Made by a program: the position numbers and the translations under genes. A stretch of 64,000 nt of DNA from Saprospiraceae bacterium (GTDB taxonomy: Bacteria; Bacteroidota; Bacteroidia; Chitinophagales; Saprospiraceae), in the NCBI GenBank assembly GCA_016719855.1, contig JADJYH010000026.1, forward strand, positions 25,825 to 89,824. The letters run 5' to 3'. The notes under the pieces were generated by a model, which was given only the letters and a program-made list of their open reading frames with translations, ran no database searches and had not been told where the DNA came from. This document shows positions 27,276-38,505 of this stretch, one piece after another. Numbering within the stretch: position 1 is the first letter of the stretch; every line of letters begins with the position of its first letter.

Positions 27276-27947
27276 ATGAAGCATTACCTACTACTTTGCT
27301 TTACCTGTGCAGTGCTGACGCAAGCAGATGCCCAGTTTGGCATTACCGCAGCCAGCACGCAAAGCCATTCGACTGAGTGGCAGGTAGTTACGGAGAACTT
27401 CGTCGTATACCGCCGTGCCGACTTCTTGCGTTACGGCACAACGGCCGTCATTGACTATGCTTTTATATTGAAAAATGGGTCTATCAGGCTAAGGCCTGCA
27501 CTGCAACTGATGCTGGCAAACTCTATCTATCGAAAACATTATTTTCAAGCAAGTACGGTGGGCCTGGAGGGCAATTTTGAGTTTGCATTGAGTGCTGCCA
27601 AGAACAAGGCTGGAAAGAAAATGCCACTCAGGCCGTTTTTGCAGTTGTCACCTGGCATTTCAATGGTTAGCCTGCGCTACGAACACCCGAAAGACGACCT
27701 AAACGATGTTTTGGCGGTAAACAAAAGCCGGAGCATCGCGCCGAACTTTGGTGCAAACCTATTTTTTGAGGTCAAGCTTTCACCCTTGCTCACCGTCGCA
27801 CCCATGGCTGGGATGCGTTTTTATCCACATCTGAATTGGAAAGATTTCACGGCTATCGTCACGAAAGGCACAATGAACCACACCTACGACCAAACCAATT
27901 GGATGCAGTATCATTTTGGGCTTCGAGTCGGCTTGAATTTCAAATGA
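27276..27947 (+). CDS. Small outer-membrane beta-barrel-like protein
   Basis: A 223-residue exported protein of no recognised family. The signal peptide is MKHYLLLCFTCAVLTQADAQ, cleaved before FGITA. The mature part alternates hydrophobic and polar residues in short strands (ISMVSLRYEH, GANLFFEVKLSPLLTVAPMA, YHFGLRVGLNFK) and ends in an aromatic/hydrophobic C-terminal strand, as outer-membrane barrels do. Eight strands would fit the length. The frame is intact. It lies between the GH3-like fusion and MltA genes, both cell-wall-associated, but shares no strand with either. Confidence 0.78.
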   Translation: MKHYLLLCFTCAVLTQADAQFGITAASTQSHSTEWQVVTENFVVYRRADFLRYGTTAVIDYAFILKNGSIRLRPALQLMLANSIYRKHYFQASTVGLEGNFEFALSAAKNKAGKKMPLRPFLQLSPGISMVSLRYEHPKDDLNDVLAVNKSRSIAPNFGANLFFEVKLSPLLTVAPMAGMRFYPHLNWKDFTAIVTKGTMNHTYDQTNWMQYHFGLRVGLNFK

Positions 27948-27972
27948 CGAGCTGTAACTGCTCCCCACCTAC

Positions 27973-29160
27973 TCATTCTGCCATTGCAACTTGTTCGTAT
28001 TTTTTCGGCAAAAGCACCCACAGCCGTCCGTAGTGATGGAGGTTGGATGCCCTGGTTTGGCCAAGCGCTCCATTTCCGCAATAAACGTCCACATGGCCAG
28101 CACCTTTAATCGCACCACCCACATCTTGCGGGAGCAAAATCTTGTACTCGTGGTGCGTGATTCTTCCATTTTCAAATACCGGCATGGCCGCCAGCACCAC
28201 GCTGCCCAATGGGAAGTAGCGGGAGTCGGCAGCGATGGAGATTTCCTCCATCAGCGGCACATTGGCCGAGCCTTTGGCTAGTCCTTTTTTAGGTTCAAAA
28301 AACGTGTAGGAAGGGTCGTAGTGCAGCACACTGTCCATCTTTTCGGGGTGCTTCATCAAAAAACGCTTGATGCCCTCCGGCGTGAGGTTGCTGAGGGAAA
28401 GGTCGTCACGGTTCTTGAAAAACCACTGGATATTGCGGTAACGGTGGCCATTTTCGCCAGCGTAACGAAACAGTGAGCGCTCCTTGGTGTCAAGAAATTC
28501 CACGGTGCCAGAGCCTTGCAGTTGCATGAAGTACACATCGAGCGGGTTTGATGCGTAGGCCAGCGCAAGGTTCTTGCTTTCCAACACCCCTTCGTTGTCA
28601 ATCTGTTGGCGAGTAGGCAGCTTGCCCTTCCAATTTTTTGGGAAGGCGTAAATGGGGTACTTGTACTTTGCGTCCTTTTCTTTTTTCACCTTCAAAACAG
28701 GCGTGAAATAGCCCGTGAAATGAACGTTGCCCATTTGGTCGTCGCCCCAAGTCTGCCACAGTTCCAAGTATTGGTGCAGGTCGTTGGGCTGTGTCCCGGC
28801 ACGTTGAACAAGCAGTTCCAGTACCTCCCTGAGGCCCTCGTAGCTAACTTCGAGGTTGCCCATTTTACGGGTATCGGTTATGTCGCTTTTGTCCAGCACA
28901 TGCAGTTGATGCTGTAAAGCCAACTTCAGCTCCTCCGTAATTACCGGAAAGCCAAGGTCGTCCCACCCAGCTTGCGTGAAGGTTTTGTCCTTTTTTTCAG
29001 TATCGCTGAACTTTCCGTTGCGTTGGATGGAAGCGTAAACTTCGGTGGGAAGCTCCAGGCATTTTTGTGCTTGGTGGTTTTCGTTGTCCGTAAAATTGAA
29101 CAGAAAAATAGAAGCACCGATTGCTGCTGTAGCCAAGAGGGCCTTTCGAATAATGTTCAT
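27973..29160 (-). CDS. mltA: MltA-domain murein transglycosylase
   Basis: A lytic transglycosylase that cleaves peptidoglycan to 1,6-anhydromuropeptides in the periplasm. The MltA barrel carries LQGSGTVEFLD; the C-terminal 3D domain has ADSRYFPLGSVVLAAMP, ILLPQDVGGAIKGAGHVDVY and YCGNGALGQTRA, with the family catalytic Asp within GHVDVY. The start is placed at the ATG at 29158-29160, giving ~395 residues and an N-terminal membrane segment (ALLATAAIGASIFLFNF). The frame stays open to 29349 with an alternative ATG near 29286, but the extra ~60 residues are polar and would bury the hydrophobic segment. It is probably membrane-anchored rather than lipidated. The frame is intact. Confidence 0.9.
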   Translation of the reverse strand: MNIIRKALLATAAIGASIFLFNFTDNENHQAQKCLELPTEVYASIQRNGKFSDTEKKDKTFTQAGWDDLGFPVITEELKLALQHQLHVLDKSDITDTRKMGNLEVSYEGLREVLELLVQRAGTQPNDLHQYLELWQTWGDDQMGNVHFTGYFTPVLKVKKEKDAKYKYPIYAFPKNWKGKLPTRQQIDNEGVLESKNLALAYASNPLDVYFMQLQGSGTVEFLDTKERSLFRYAGENGHRYRNIQWFFKNRDDLSLSNLTPEGIKRFLMKHPEKMDSVLHYDPSYTFFEPKKGLAKGSANVPLMEEISIAADSRYFPLGSVVLAAMPVFENGRITHHEYKILLPQDVGGAIKGAGHVDVYCGNGALGQTRASNLHHYGRLWVLLPKKYEQVAMAE

Positions 29161-29682
29161 GGGAAAAACAATAGGGAATCCAGACTCGACTTTCTTTTCT
29201 CTTGGCCTCTTGTCGTTAACCTCCGCTGCAATCAAGTCTTTGCTTTGTACCTCCCTTTTGGAAAATGGTTGTGAAGTGATGTTCATAGTATTTAGTGGTA
29301 AAGGTGTGTCGTTTCGATTCTCATAAAAACAGTGGAACGGGTTCAACATCCAAATTGTTGGCTAGTCACATGAAAATCTTTCTCGCAACTATTTAACAAT
29401 CAATCATTTAACAAAAAAACACCTGAACAATTCACAAAATAATCAAAGACCCGCAAAGTTAAATTCTGTTTCGCAATAGCCACCTCCAAACTAAATTCTT
29501 TACTTGGGTTCATCCACTGAACCAACTTATTTCCCGCAAAACCATTAAAATTTTTCGCTTTTTGAAAAAATGACCGACGACACCGTCCAGTTGTCCACCC
29601 TTCAAACGAGCAAAAACAAGTAGCTTTGCCGCCCTTGGTCGGGCACCAAAAAAGCCTGAACATCCAACTTGAACCTAACACC
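29161..29682. other. Intergenic region between mltA and accC
   Basis: About 520 bases between divergent genes if MltA starts at 29160. The first 190 bases continue the MltA frame. The remainder is AT-rich and contains the accC promoter element at 29621-29628. No RNA gene or further coding signal was recognised. Confidence 0.5.
29621..29628 (+). promoter_or_regulatory. Bacteroidota -7 element for accC
   Basis: TAGCTTTG is a perfect TAnnTTTG match, 54 bases upstream of the ATG at 29683. It also shows that the in-frame TTG at 29626 lies inside the promoter and is not the start. Confidence 0.65.
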
Positions 29683-31150
29683 ATGAAGAAAATACTAGTC
29701 GCCAACCGAGGCGAAATCGCCCTGCGGGTCATGCGCACCGCCCGCCGGATGGGCATACGAACCGTGGCCGTTTACTCCGAGGCCGACCGCCGTTCGCCCC
29801 ACGTTCTTTTCGCCGATGAGGCCGTGTGCATTGGCCCGCCTCCCAGTAACCAGTCCTACCTGCTGGGCAACAAAATCATTGATTTGGCCAAGTCGCTTGG
29901 CGTGGACGGTATCCACCCCGGTTACGGTTTTTTGAGCGAAAATGCAGCGTTTGCGCAAGCCGTCACCGATGCAGGCATCCAATTCATAGGCCCTTCGCCG
30001 CACTCCATCGAAGTGATGGGCAGCAAACTGGCAGCCAAGGATGCCGTGCGCCACTTCAACATCCCGATGGTGCCTGGCACAGATGGTGCCATCAGCGACG
30101 TGGACGAAGCCGTACAGGTTGGACGTGTGGTTGGTTATCCATTGCTCGTGAAGGCATCGGCTGGCGGTGGCGGCAAGGGCATGAGAATTGTTGAAAACGA
30201 GGCCGAACTGGCTAGCCAGATGGAACGTGCTATCAGCGAAGCACAAAGCGCCTTCGGCGACGGCTCGGTCTTCATCGAAAAATACATCGGCTCGCCACGT
30301 CACATCGAAATCCAGGTGCTGGCCGATTCGTTTGGCAACACCGTCCACCTCTTCGAGCGGGAGTGCAGCGTGCAGCGCCGCCACCAAAAAGTGGTGGAAG
30401 AAGCGCCCAGTTCCATCCTTACCCCTGCCGTGCGGGCAGCCATGGGCGCCGATGCGGTGAAGGTGGCGCTGGCCTGCAACTACACGGGCGCCGGCACCGT
30501 CGAGTTCCTCGTGGATGAGCACCTAAACTACTATTTCTTGGAAATGAACACCCGCCTGCAAGTGGAGCACCCGGTGACGGAAATGATTACCGGCATTGAC
30601 CTCGTGGAGCAGCAAATACGGGTGGCAAGGGGCGAAAAACTGGCGTTTTCGCAAGAAGATTTGGCCATCAACGGCCATGCAGTAGAGCTGCGGGTCTATG
30701 CCGAAGACCCGCACAACGACTTCCTGCCAAGCATCGGCAAGCTGACTACTTACCGCCCGCCCACTGGTGAGGGCATCCGGGTGGACGACGGCTTTACCGA
30801 AGGGATGGACATCCCCATCTACTACGACCCTATGCTGTCGAAATTGGTCGCCTTCGGCAAAAGCCGGCCCGAGGCCATCCGCCGGTTGCTTCATGCCATC
30901 GAAAACTACGAAATTGAGGGGGTTGCCACTACCCTGCCCTTCGGGGAAGTTTGTGCTGGAGCATGAGGCGTTTGTTTCCGGCAAATTCGACACCCATTTT
31001 GTCCAAAACTACTTTACTAAGGAAGCCCTGAATGCTGGAGAAGCGGATGAAACTGCCGTGGCGGCTGCGCTGGCGCTACGGCTTTACCTCGCTGAAAAAG
31101 GAAGGTTGAACGTGCCAGAAACCGAAGGGTCGGCGTGGTGGCGCAGGTAG
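29683..31150 (+). CDS. accC: Biotin carboxylase subunit of acyl-CoA carboxylase (frameshift)
   Basis: Carboxylates the biotin of the carrier protein using ATP and bicarbonate, the first half-reaction of acetyl-CoA (or propionyl-CoA) carboxylase; cytoplasmic. N-terminal KKILVANRGEIALRVMRTA and GIHPGYGFLSENAAFA are diagnostic. The ATP-grasp glycine loop is KASAGGGGKGMR; active-site segments are RECSVQRRHQKVVEEAPS and FLEMNTRLQVEHPVTEM. The frame breaks at a G-run near 30945; the next frame continues FVLEHEAFVSGKFDTHFVQ to TAG at 31148-31150, ~489 residues. No accB or carboxyltransferase gene is adjacent. It converges with the giant PKD gene with only 17 bases between stops. Confidence 0.93.
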
Positions 31151-31167
31151 GGGATGGGTTGCTGATG

Positions 31168-34100
31168 TTACATCTTTGCCAACTTTACTATTTTTTGTCG
31201 CTCCCCGGCTGTGAGTCGCAACCAATATAATCCGGCGGGCAACCGGTCGCCTTCCCAGGCAAACCCGCTGCAAACCCGCCCTCATTTTTTCCGGTGAAAT
31301 GACTTCGCACCCTCGCCCACACCGTCAAACACTTCCACCGTCACCTCAGTGGCTTCCGAAAGCTCGAACTCCACCCACACCTGTTCCGAATATGGGTTTG
31401 GAAATACCCTGACATTCAACGGATTTGCTTCAAAATTTTTTGTCCCAGTCAGCAAGGTCAGGTGCAGCGTCACGAGGCTGTCGCAGCCAAGCCAGGTCTG
31501 GAGTGGTACTTCGTAAATGCCCGGCTGTGTGAAAACTTGGATGCCCACCATCACAAACCCGCCGGAGGCGATGGTGTCAAAAACGGTGGTTGCTTCGTTG
31601 GGAAAAACATTCAAAATCAACGTCGAAATGGAGTCGCAACCGACAGGCAAATTGAAAGTGTCCACCAAAATCGTATCGCTGAACACCTGCAATCCGTTGA
31701 CAATATCGCCTGCGCAGATATTGAACTCGTAGGACGTTTCCAGTAAATCCACCACCGTGATATGAGCAACAATCGAGCTGTCGCAACCGAGCGTCCAAGT
31801 GGGCATTACGACTGTCACCGTGGTATCGTTGAATACTTGAACTCCTCCGTAACTGCCTCCTTCACAGAGGCTTACGTCAATATTCGTCGTTGAATTTCCT
31901 TCGATGTAAACCTCCTGCACCAGCGTATCGAATCCAAAGCCGTTGCCCACGATGAACGTCACTTCGTACATTCCCGCTTGCGGGAAGCTCACCGTCGGGT
32001 AGCGCAGGTCTGTTTCCACAGGACTGGCACCGGGGAAGTACCAGAACCAGCTTTCGGGGTTCGAGTAGCTGTTGTCGAGGAACTGCACGATTGGAGCCTC
32101 GCAGTCGGCGTTGTGGTTGAAGCCAAAGACCGCCGTTGGTGCCGAGCCAATGGTAATGGTTTGCTCGTAAGTCGCTGTTCCACAGCCGTTTGTGGCGGTC
32201 ATCGTGACAGTATAAGTGCCGTTTTGAAAGAAAACATAGTTTGGGTTGGCGGCCATCTGGCAAACACCGTCGCCATAGCACCACTCGAATTGGGTGCCGC
32301 CGAGGCCCTGTGGGTCGGCGCTCAGGTTGACGAACTGCACCGAAGCGCCATTGATGACGGCCATGAAATTAGCCGTTGCCGCAGGAAGCACCTTGATGTA
32401 ATCGGTGTAGGTGGCCGTATGCTCGCCTGCCGCATTTTTCACTAACAGTTTTACTTCGTAAACGCCGGGCATGTAGTAAGTGATGGCGGGCGGTGCTTCT
32501 CCAAAATGCGCCCCAGGTGTGCCACCCTCGAACGTCCATTCCCAGTGCGTCGGGTTGCCGCTGGCTAGGCTTGTGAAATGCACGGATTCGTTCACGCAGA
32601 TTTCCTGCAAATCGGACTCGAAGAACGCAACGGGCGGCATCAGCATGGCCGTTTCCGTGAGGAAAACTGGAGCACCCGTCAGGGAAATATTCATTGATGA
32701 AATGCTGGTCGTCTGCCCCGTTTGCGAGTAATCCCAAGCCTGCCGTTGGAGCTGCCCAATGCCCAAACCCGCTGGAAATGAATAAGTCGCAACGGCATTT
32801 TCGGTCTGGTCAGTCTCCGTTTTTGCCCAAAGGACGTACACGAAATTGCCGTCGGCATCGGAGAAGGCAGCCCCGCCGACATTGGCCGGGAGGTTCATCG
32901 CCTCCGTTTGCTGCTGGTTGTAGTCGGTGCCGAAAAGCAGGTCGGAGCAGGTTTTCAGGGCGATGCCCTCGTCGTTCACGGTTTGGTTGTAGGGCGTCAC
33001 GCCTGCCATTTTTTGATAAAAACCCATGACCTCGAACGGGTCGCTGGCCTCCCAAATATGCTGGCTCTCGGCCAACCGGAAGATGTTGAGTTGCCGAATC
33101 CCATCTTTAACGCTCTCCACCCAAGCCTTGATTACCCAGTTTCGCTGCGCCTCCGCCGAGCCAAGGAAACCGTAAAACGACTGCCGGGGCAGGTTTGCCT
33201 CACTGATAATCCATTCTTTTTCAGGCATTTGCGTACCATCGTAGCCGTAGTTGGCCAGCACCTCGGCAAAGCTCGCCTTCACCCGTGGGATTCCGCTCAC
33301 GGCGGCATCGCTGTGGCGCTCGTAGGCGAATTGACCAGCGTTCACGTCGTAAAAAACCGTGCTACCATCAAAGTGCGGGTAGCTTTTAAAGCCAACGGCA
33401 TCGAAGTAAGCACCCCCTTTCAGTGGGTAGGGCGATGCTTCGGAGCCGTCGAAAGGGTTGTCCGTGTTGCGGCAAACGGCATCCAGGAACGATGGGAAGG
33501 CGATGCCGCTGATGGTCACATAAGCCTCAGGGTCGGCGTAGCGGACTATTTCGTAAGCGATGCGCAGGCTACGGATATAGTAGAAAATGGGGGCTTTGAG
33601 TTCGTAGTCGCAGGGGTCGGGGTTGTTTTGCCACCAGTTGCCAGGTTCGCCAGGGGGCAGCCAAGCCTTGTCGCCCGTGAGGTCGAAGTCGGGCGAATTG
33701 TAGATTTCCCAAAACCGCACGTAGTCCTTGTAGGTGCTGACGGTGTTCCAAACGTAGAGCGCAAACGGATTGTTGTCGTTGACCGGGGTGCCGTGCTCTC
33801 CGCCATCCCAGATATCGAGGTACAAATCCTTGAAAAGTGCGCTCTGGTAGTCGGGACAGTAGTGGTACGTGTCCCGGTTTTGCGCAGCGGGAAAAGCCAA
33901 AAGGAAGCTGTTGTCCCGCAGGTCGAGGTTGTTGAAATGCTCGAACTCCGGCAGGCGAGTGTCGTAGCCGAGGTCTAAAAAAGCACTCTCGCCGGTGTAA
34001 GTTCGGATGGCCTTAACTCCTACCCCATCCACATTCTCGATGGGGTTGCCTGCGGCAATATCGGCGACCTGCTCGTCAGTCCAGCCGGGAATGTAGTCCC

Positions 34101-36273
34101 AGGAAGTACCCGGGCGGAACTTGCCAGTGAAGGTCGGGATACTGTCGTTTGACGTAAAATCGAGCTGGGTGGTGTTCGGTGAAACGACGCTGACGGGGTG
34201 CGCCACGCTCACGCTGCCGCACTCGTTGGTGGCGGTAAGCGTGACGTTGAAATTGCCACTTTGTAGGTAAACATGTGTGGGAACAGCATCGGTGCTGGTG
34301 CCTCCATCGCCAAAACTCCATGCAAAATCGGTTAGACCATAGGCGGTTTCATTCTGAAAATAAGCAATCGGCCCAGTCGTCTCCGTGCTGAACTGCGGCA
34401 CTGGCTGGGCAGTCACGTGCAGCGTTTGGGTTTGCTCCGCAATGACTTGGCCAGCGGTATTTTTCGCTTGCAGCGACACTTGGTAGCTACCGGGGTTCGT
34501 CAGCACCGCCGAGGGGTTTTGGGTGCTGAACGTGAGGGGTGTTCCGCTCGGTGTCTGCACCGTCCAAAGCCATTGCGTAGCACCTGAAACCTGCGGGGTG
34601 AGTTGCAGCATAAAAGGGGCGCAAGCGCTGTAATCGTTGATGCTAAAAATCCTTTGAGTCAAAAAAACCGGGGTGGCGGTGAGGGCGATATTGGCCGAAG
34701 GCGACGAGACTGCGTCGTGTGAGACACTGGCGTCCCATTCGCATTTCAGCAGGTTTGAAATGTTTAAGCCCGTAGGAAACGAGTAGGTTGCACTTGCCAC
34801 CTCGCTCTGGTCGGTCTGCGTTCTTGCCCAGAGGACGTAGGTGAAATTGCCGTGCTCGTCCTTAAACGCCCCACCGCCAACGGTAGCGGGCAACTGCAAT
34901 TGCCCCGTGCGCACCGGGTCAAATATTTTACCAAAAAGCATATCAGACGCTGTCTTGTGGGCAACGCCCTCTTCGTTGAGTTCCTGAAAATAGCCATCGT
35001 TGTAATCCAGCCTTTTGTAGAGACCCATAAGGTCAAATTCGGAGTAGGCGTTGTCGTACTCGGTGTCCTCGGCGAGCTTGTACACCTGCATTTGCAGGAT
35101 GTCGTTGGCCATGCAGGTGGTCATTGCTTTTATCAAAAAATTGCGCTGTGCCACTGCCGAGCCGATGTAGTTTTCTGTGGTGCCGGGTTCTGGGAATGGC
35201 TTGCGGGGCAGGTTGATTTCGGTGATAATCCAGAGCTTTTCGGGGTAAGTCGAGCCGTCGTAGCCGTAGTCGTCAAGCACGGCCTTGTAGGCGTTTTTTG
35301 TTCTTATGAGCGCTTCGGCAGCGGCATCGGAGTGGCGGAAATAGAGCCAATTCTGGATACTATCACTGTACTCCCGCAGCCCGCCATCAAAGTGTGGGTA
35401 GCTGTGGTAGCCCATCACATCGAAGTAGGCACCGCCTTTGAGCGGATATTCGGCGGTCACGGAGCCGTCCACGGGGTTGTCGGTGTTGCGCAAAATAGCA
35501 TCCAAAAACGATGGGTAGCCCGTGCCGGAAACCACCACGTAGGCATCGGGGTCGAGGGTCTTGATGATTTCCCAGCTCATGCGCAGCAGCCTGACATAGT
35601 GGAAAATGGGCGCACGGAGCTTGTAATTGCAGGGGTCAGGGTTGTTGTCCCACCAGGAGCCGGGAGCGCCGGGCGGCAGGAAGCCAAGGCCGCCCGTGTA
35701 GTCGAAGCCGGGTTCGTTCCATATTTCCCAAAAGCGCACGTAGTCCTTGTACTGGCTGACGGTTTTGTAGAGGTAGGCGGCGTAGTAATTGGAGTCGTTG
35801 TAGGGTGTGCCGTTGGCACCGCCGTCCCAGATTGGTGCGTACATGTTGGCAAAAAGCGTGGATTGGATACCGGGACAATACTGGGGTGGGTCTTTGTGCG
35901 CTTCGGACGGGAACCCAACGATGACGGTGTGCTCGCCCATTCCAAGTGCTTCATATTTTTGGAAAATGGGGAGGTTGGCATCATATCCAGCTACTTCCAA
36001 ATAGCTCTCGAAGATGCCGGGTCGCAGCGATTTTACACCAGCACCCAGCACATCCCCGCCTTGCCCCCCCGATGGCGGAGAGCCGCCAGCAGCGAGCAGG
36101 GCAAGCTGCTCTTCCGAAAATGAGGTGTACTGGCCGATATTGGCGGCAGGATGAAAGCCGTAGGGATAGGGGTTAACCTGGTTGTTGGCTGTGAAGTTTA
36201 CCTGGGCTTGCAGGGTCGTGCTATTTGTCAGAACAAAAAGGTACGACAGGGCCAGGGCGTATATTTTGGACAT
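31168..36273 (-). CDS. Giant T9SS surface protein: tandem TIM-barrel, PKD repeats
   Basis: A ~1,700-residue secreted protein. The start is placed at MSKIYALALSYLFVLTNSTT (36273), giving a signal peptide ending TLQAQ. Order: glycosidase-like clan A barrel copy 1 (~20-490), two PKD domains, barrel copy 2, three PKD domains, three short repeats each with GCDS, then a T9SS sorting domain. Copy 1 has FWEIWNEPGFD (acid/base Glu, 35713-35715) and LWIITEINLPR (nucleophile Glu). Copy 2 has FWEIYNSPDFD, Ser for the acid/base Glu (33694-33696), but keeps EWIISEANLPR. The frame hits a TGA at 31282, yet GFAWEGDRLPAGLYW, a canonical sorting-domain end, follows in the same frame to TAA at 31168-31170. Two compensating indels or a premature stop are possible. 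The glycosidase family was not assigned. Confidence 0.85.
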
Positions 36274-36483
36274 AGCGTTTGTTCGTTTTTTGTTTACCGC
36301 AAAAAGGGGGGCAGTTTGCAATTTTTTGTAAGTCGTAGAGCCATGTACAGGAGGAGACGACAAAGATATAGGAATAATTTTGACGAGAAAAGGTAAATGA
36401 CGTAGCGACAAGGTTGCTATTAGGTCGAGAACAAGCACAAAAATGGACATTTAAAACCGCCTCCTCCGTTTTTACTTGAACAA

Positions 36484-38444
36484 TCAAGCTTCCACCAAAG
36501 CCATCACTGCCAAAATGCGGTCGTAAAGTTCCAGTGGCTTGAATGGCTTGGAAAGATAGTCGTTCATGCCGATTTCGAGGCACTTTTCTTCCTCCTGCTT
36601 GGTGGAGTTGGCCGTGAGCGCAATGATGGGCACTTGGCTAAACTCTCTGATTTTTTGGTCGAATCCATGCCATTCATGACAGGCATCTGAATGTCCATCA
36701 GCACAAGGTCGAAGTCGTTGTTCCGTACAGCCTCGTAGCCGATTTGGCCGTTTTCGGCAATTTCCACAGTGACAAAATCCGACCACGACATCAATACTTT
36801 CTTGGTAGCCAATTGGTTGAGGAAATGGTCTTCAACCAACAGTATTTTCATCGGTGAAACAGGTGCCAAGCCAGCTTTGAAAAGCACTTGCTTGGAAGGT
36901 CTCACAGGTATTTTAACGATGATTTCAGAGCCTTTTTCCTCCAAGTTCTGAATCTCAAGCGAGCCTTTCAACGAATTTATCAACTTGGTGGAAATGGCCA
37001 TACCCATCAGGCGCTTTTTGGAAGCCATTTCCTTTTCGTCTCCACCAAAAGCCTCCCTAATGATAGATTCAGCATTCAGCATTTCTTTCAACTCACTGAC
37101 GTTGAATCGTTTGTGGCTGTTATGGATACAAAATTTAAGTTCCAACCGGTCAGTTTGAACTGGGGTGCAGAGGACAGAAACGGTGATTGAATCCCCTTCT
37201 TCTCCTTGACGCAGCGCATGTTCAATCAAGTTGTAAATGATTTGGGTAATTTTACGGGGGTCAGCGGTGATTTTTTCAGGTAATTTTTTGTCTGGAACAA
37301 ATTTCACCGTCATCGAGGCCGAATCAGCCTTGATTTTCACCACGTTCTCGGCTCCTTTCAAAAACTCCAACAACAGGATGTCTTCCGCTTCATCCCTGAC
37401 GTTGTCAGTCACCATGAGAGAGAAATTCAGGAGGTTGTTCACTGAAATTGAGAGGTCGTTGACAGAGGTCTTTAGGTCGGTAATGAGCAGGTCTTGCTGA
37501 GTAGAGGTTTCTGAATTGCCAAGCAAAAACATCAAATTCACAATGGAAGAAAGTGGCGTTCGGATTTGAAAGCCAAGGTCGGCAAGCACTTCTTCTTGGA
37601 TCCGGGTAGTTTGGCTGGTAATGGCTTTTTCCAGCAGCAGCCGTTCGGAGGTCTTGCGTTCGGTTATGTCCTGGATACTGCCCACCAGCATTACGCGCTG
37701 GCCTGCCTCTTCTATCTTGACCATTGCCTGCACCGTCACGTATCGGACGATGGTCCCATTGACAACAATCCTGTGTTCGATATTATGGAGGTTCCCGTCC
37801 TTCCCAGCATCCTCGAAAAATGACCCTACATCGCTTTTGTCCTCTAGCGGCACGTACTTGAGGTATTCCGAAAGTGTTGGCACAAAACTACCCAGTTGGA
37901 AGGAAAAAATCCGGAACACTTCCTCCGACCAAGTCATTTCATTGGACACTACATCCATTTCCCAAGTGCCAAACTGCGCCATTTTTTGCGCTTCGAGAAA
38001 CCGCTTTTTATGGGCTTCAAAGGCTCTTGCTGTTTCCTCCAGTTTGTTCTGAACCATGAAGCGGTGCATAGAAAACCTTGCCGCACGGCAAAGAACTTTG
38101 CCATCGAATTGCCCTTTCAGTAGGAAATCCTGAACGCCAGTTTTGACGCTTTGGTTGATAATGATTTCATTGTTAGTGGCGGTTACGATTATGACAGGAA
38201 TTTGGGATGAATGCTCCATGTAACTGGAGATAGTCTTGAATCCAGAACTGTCGGGGAGGTTGATGTCCAGCAAAACCAAGTCGAAAGCTTCCCTGGCCAT
38301 CAGGTTCAACCCTGCACGAAGCGTAGTTGCGTGCTGAAAATCGAATTTGAAGCCAATATCTTTCAAATACTTTTCCTGCAATTTGGCGTCCCCATCTGAA
38401 GCGTCAATGGAAAGTATTGCTATTTGAGAATGCTTATTATTCAT
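36484..38444 (-). CDS. Hybrid histidine-kinase-like protein with degenerate kinase motifs (frameshift)
   Basis: A ~650-residue soluble signalling protein: receiver (1-125, phospho-Asp in LVLLDINLPDSSG, ~60), PAS/PAC (~150-270, ending VGSIQDITERK), HisKA/HATPase-like region (~285-520) and C-terminal receiver (ILLVEDHFLNQ, LVLMDIQMPVMNG, ALTANSTKQEEEK, YLSKPFKPLEL). The H-box SHEIRTPL reads LGFQIRTPLSS, with Phe for the phospho-accepting His. The N-box reads YNLIEHALRQG, and the G1 DxGxG is replaced by CIHNSHKRF. It therefore probably cannot autophosphorylate. The frame breaks near 36655 (TKK to KIREFSQVPIIALTA); the end is at 36484. A response regulator gene lies 61 bases upstream on the same strand, likely in one operon. 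Confidence 0.88.
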
Positions 38445-38505
38445 TGATTTTCATTTTCAAAATGCAGCTAGGTTGATACCGTATCAGAATGCAGATTGAA
38501 TTGCG

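Noticed and set aside
34852..36123. 423-codon plus-strand frame opposite the giant PKD protein
   Set aside because: The minus strand has a clear signal peptide and glycosidase-like motifs; the plus frame is Val/Gly-rich antisense with no domain.
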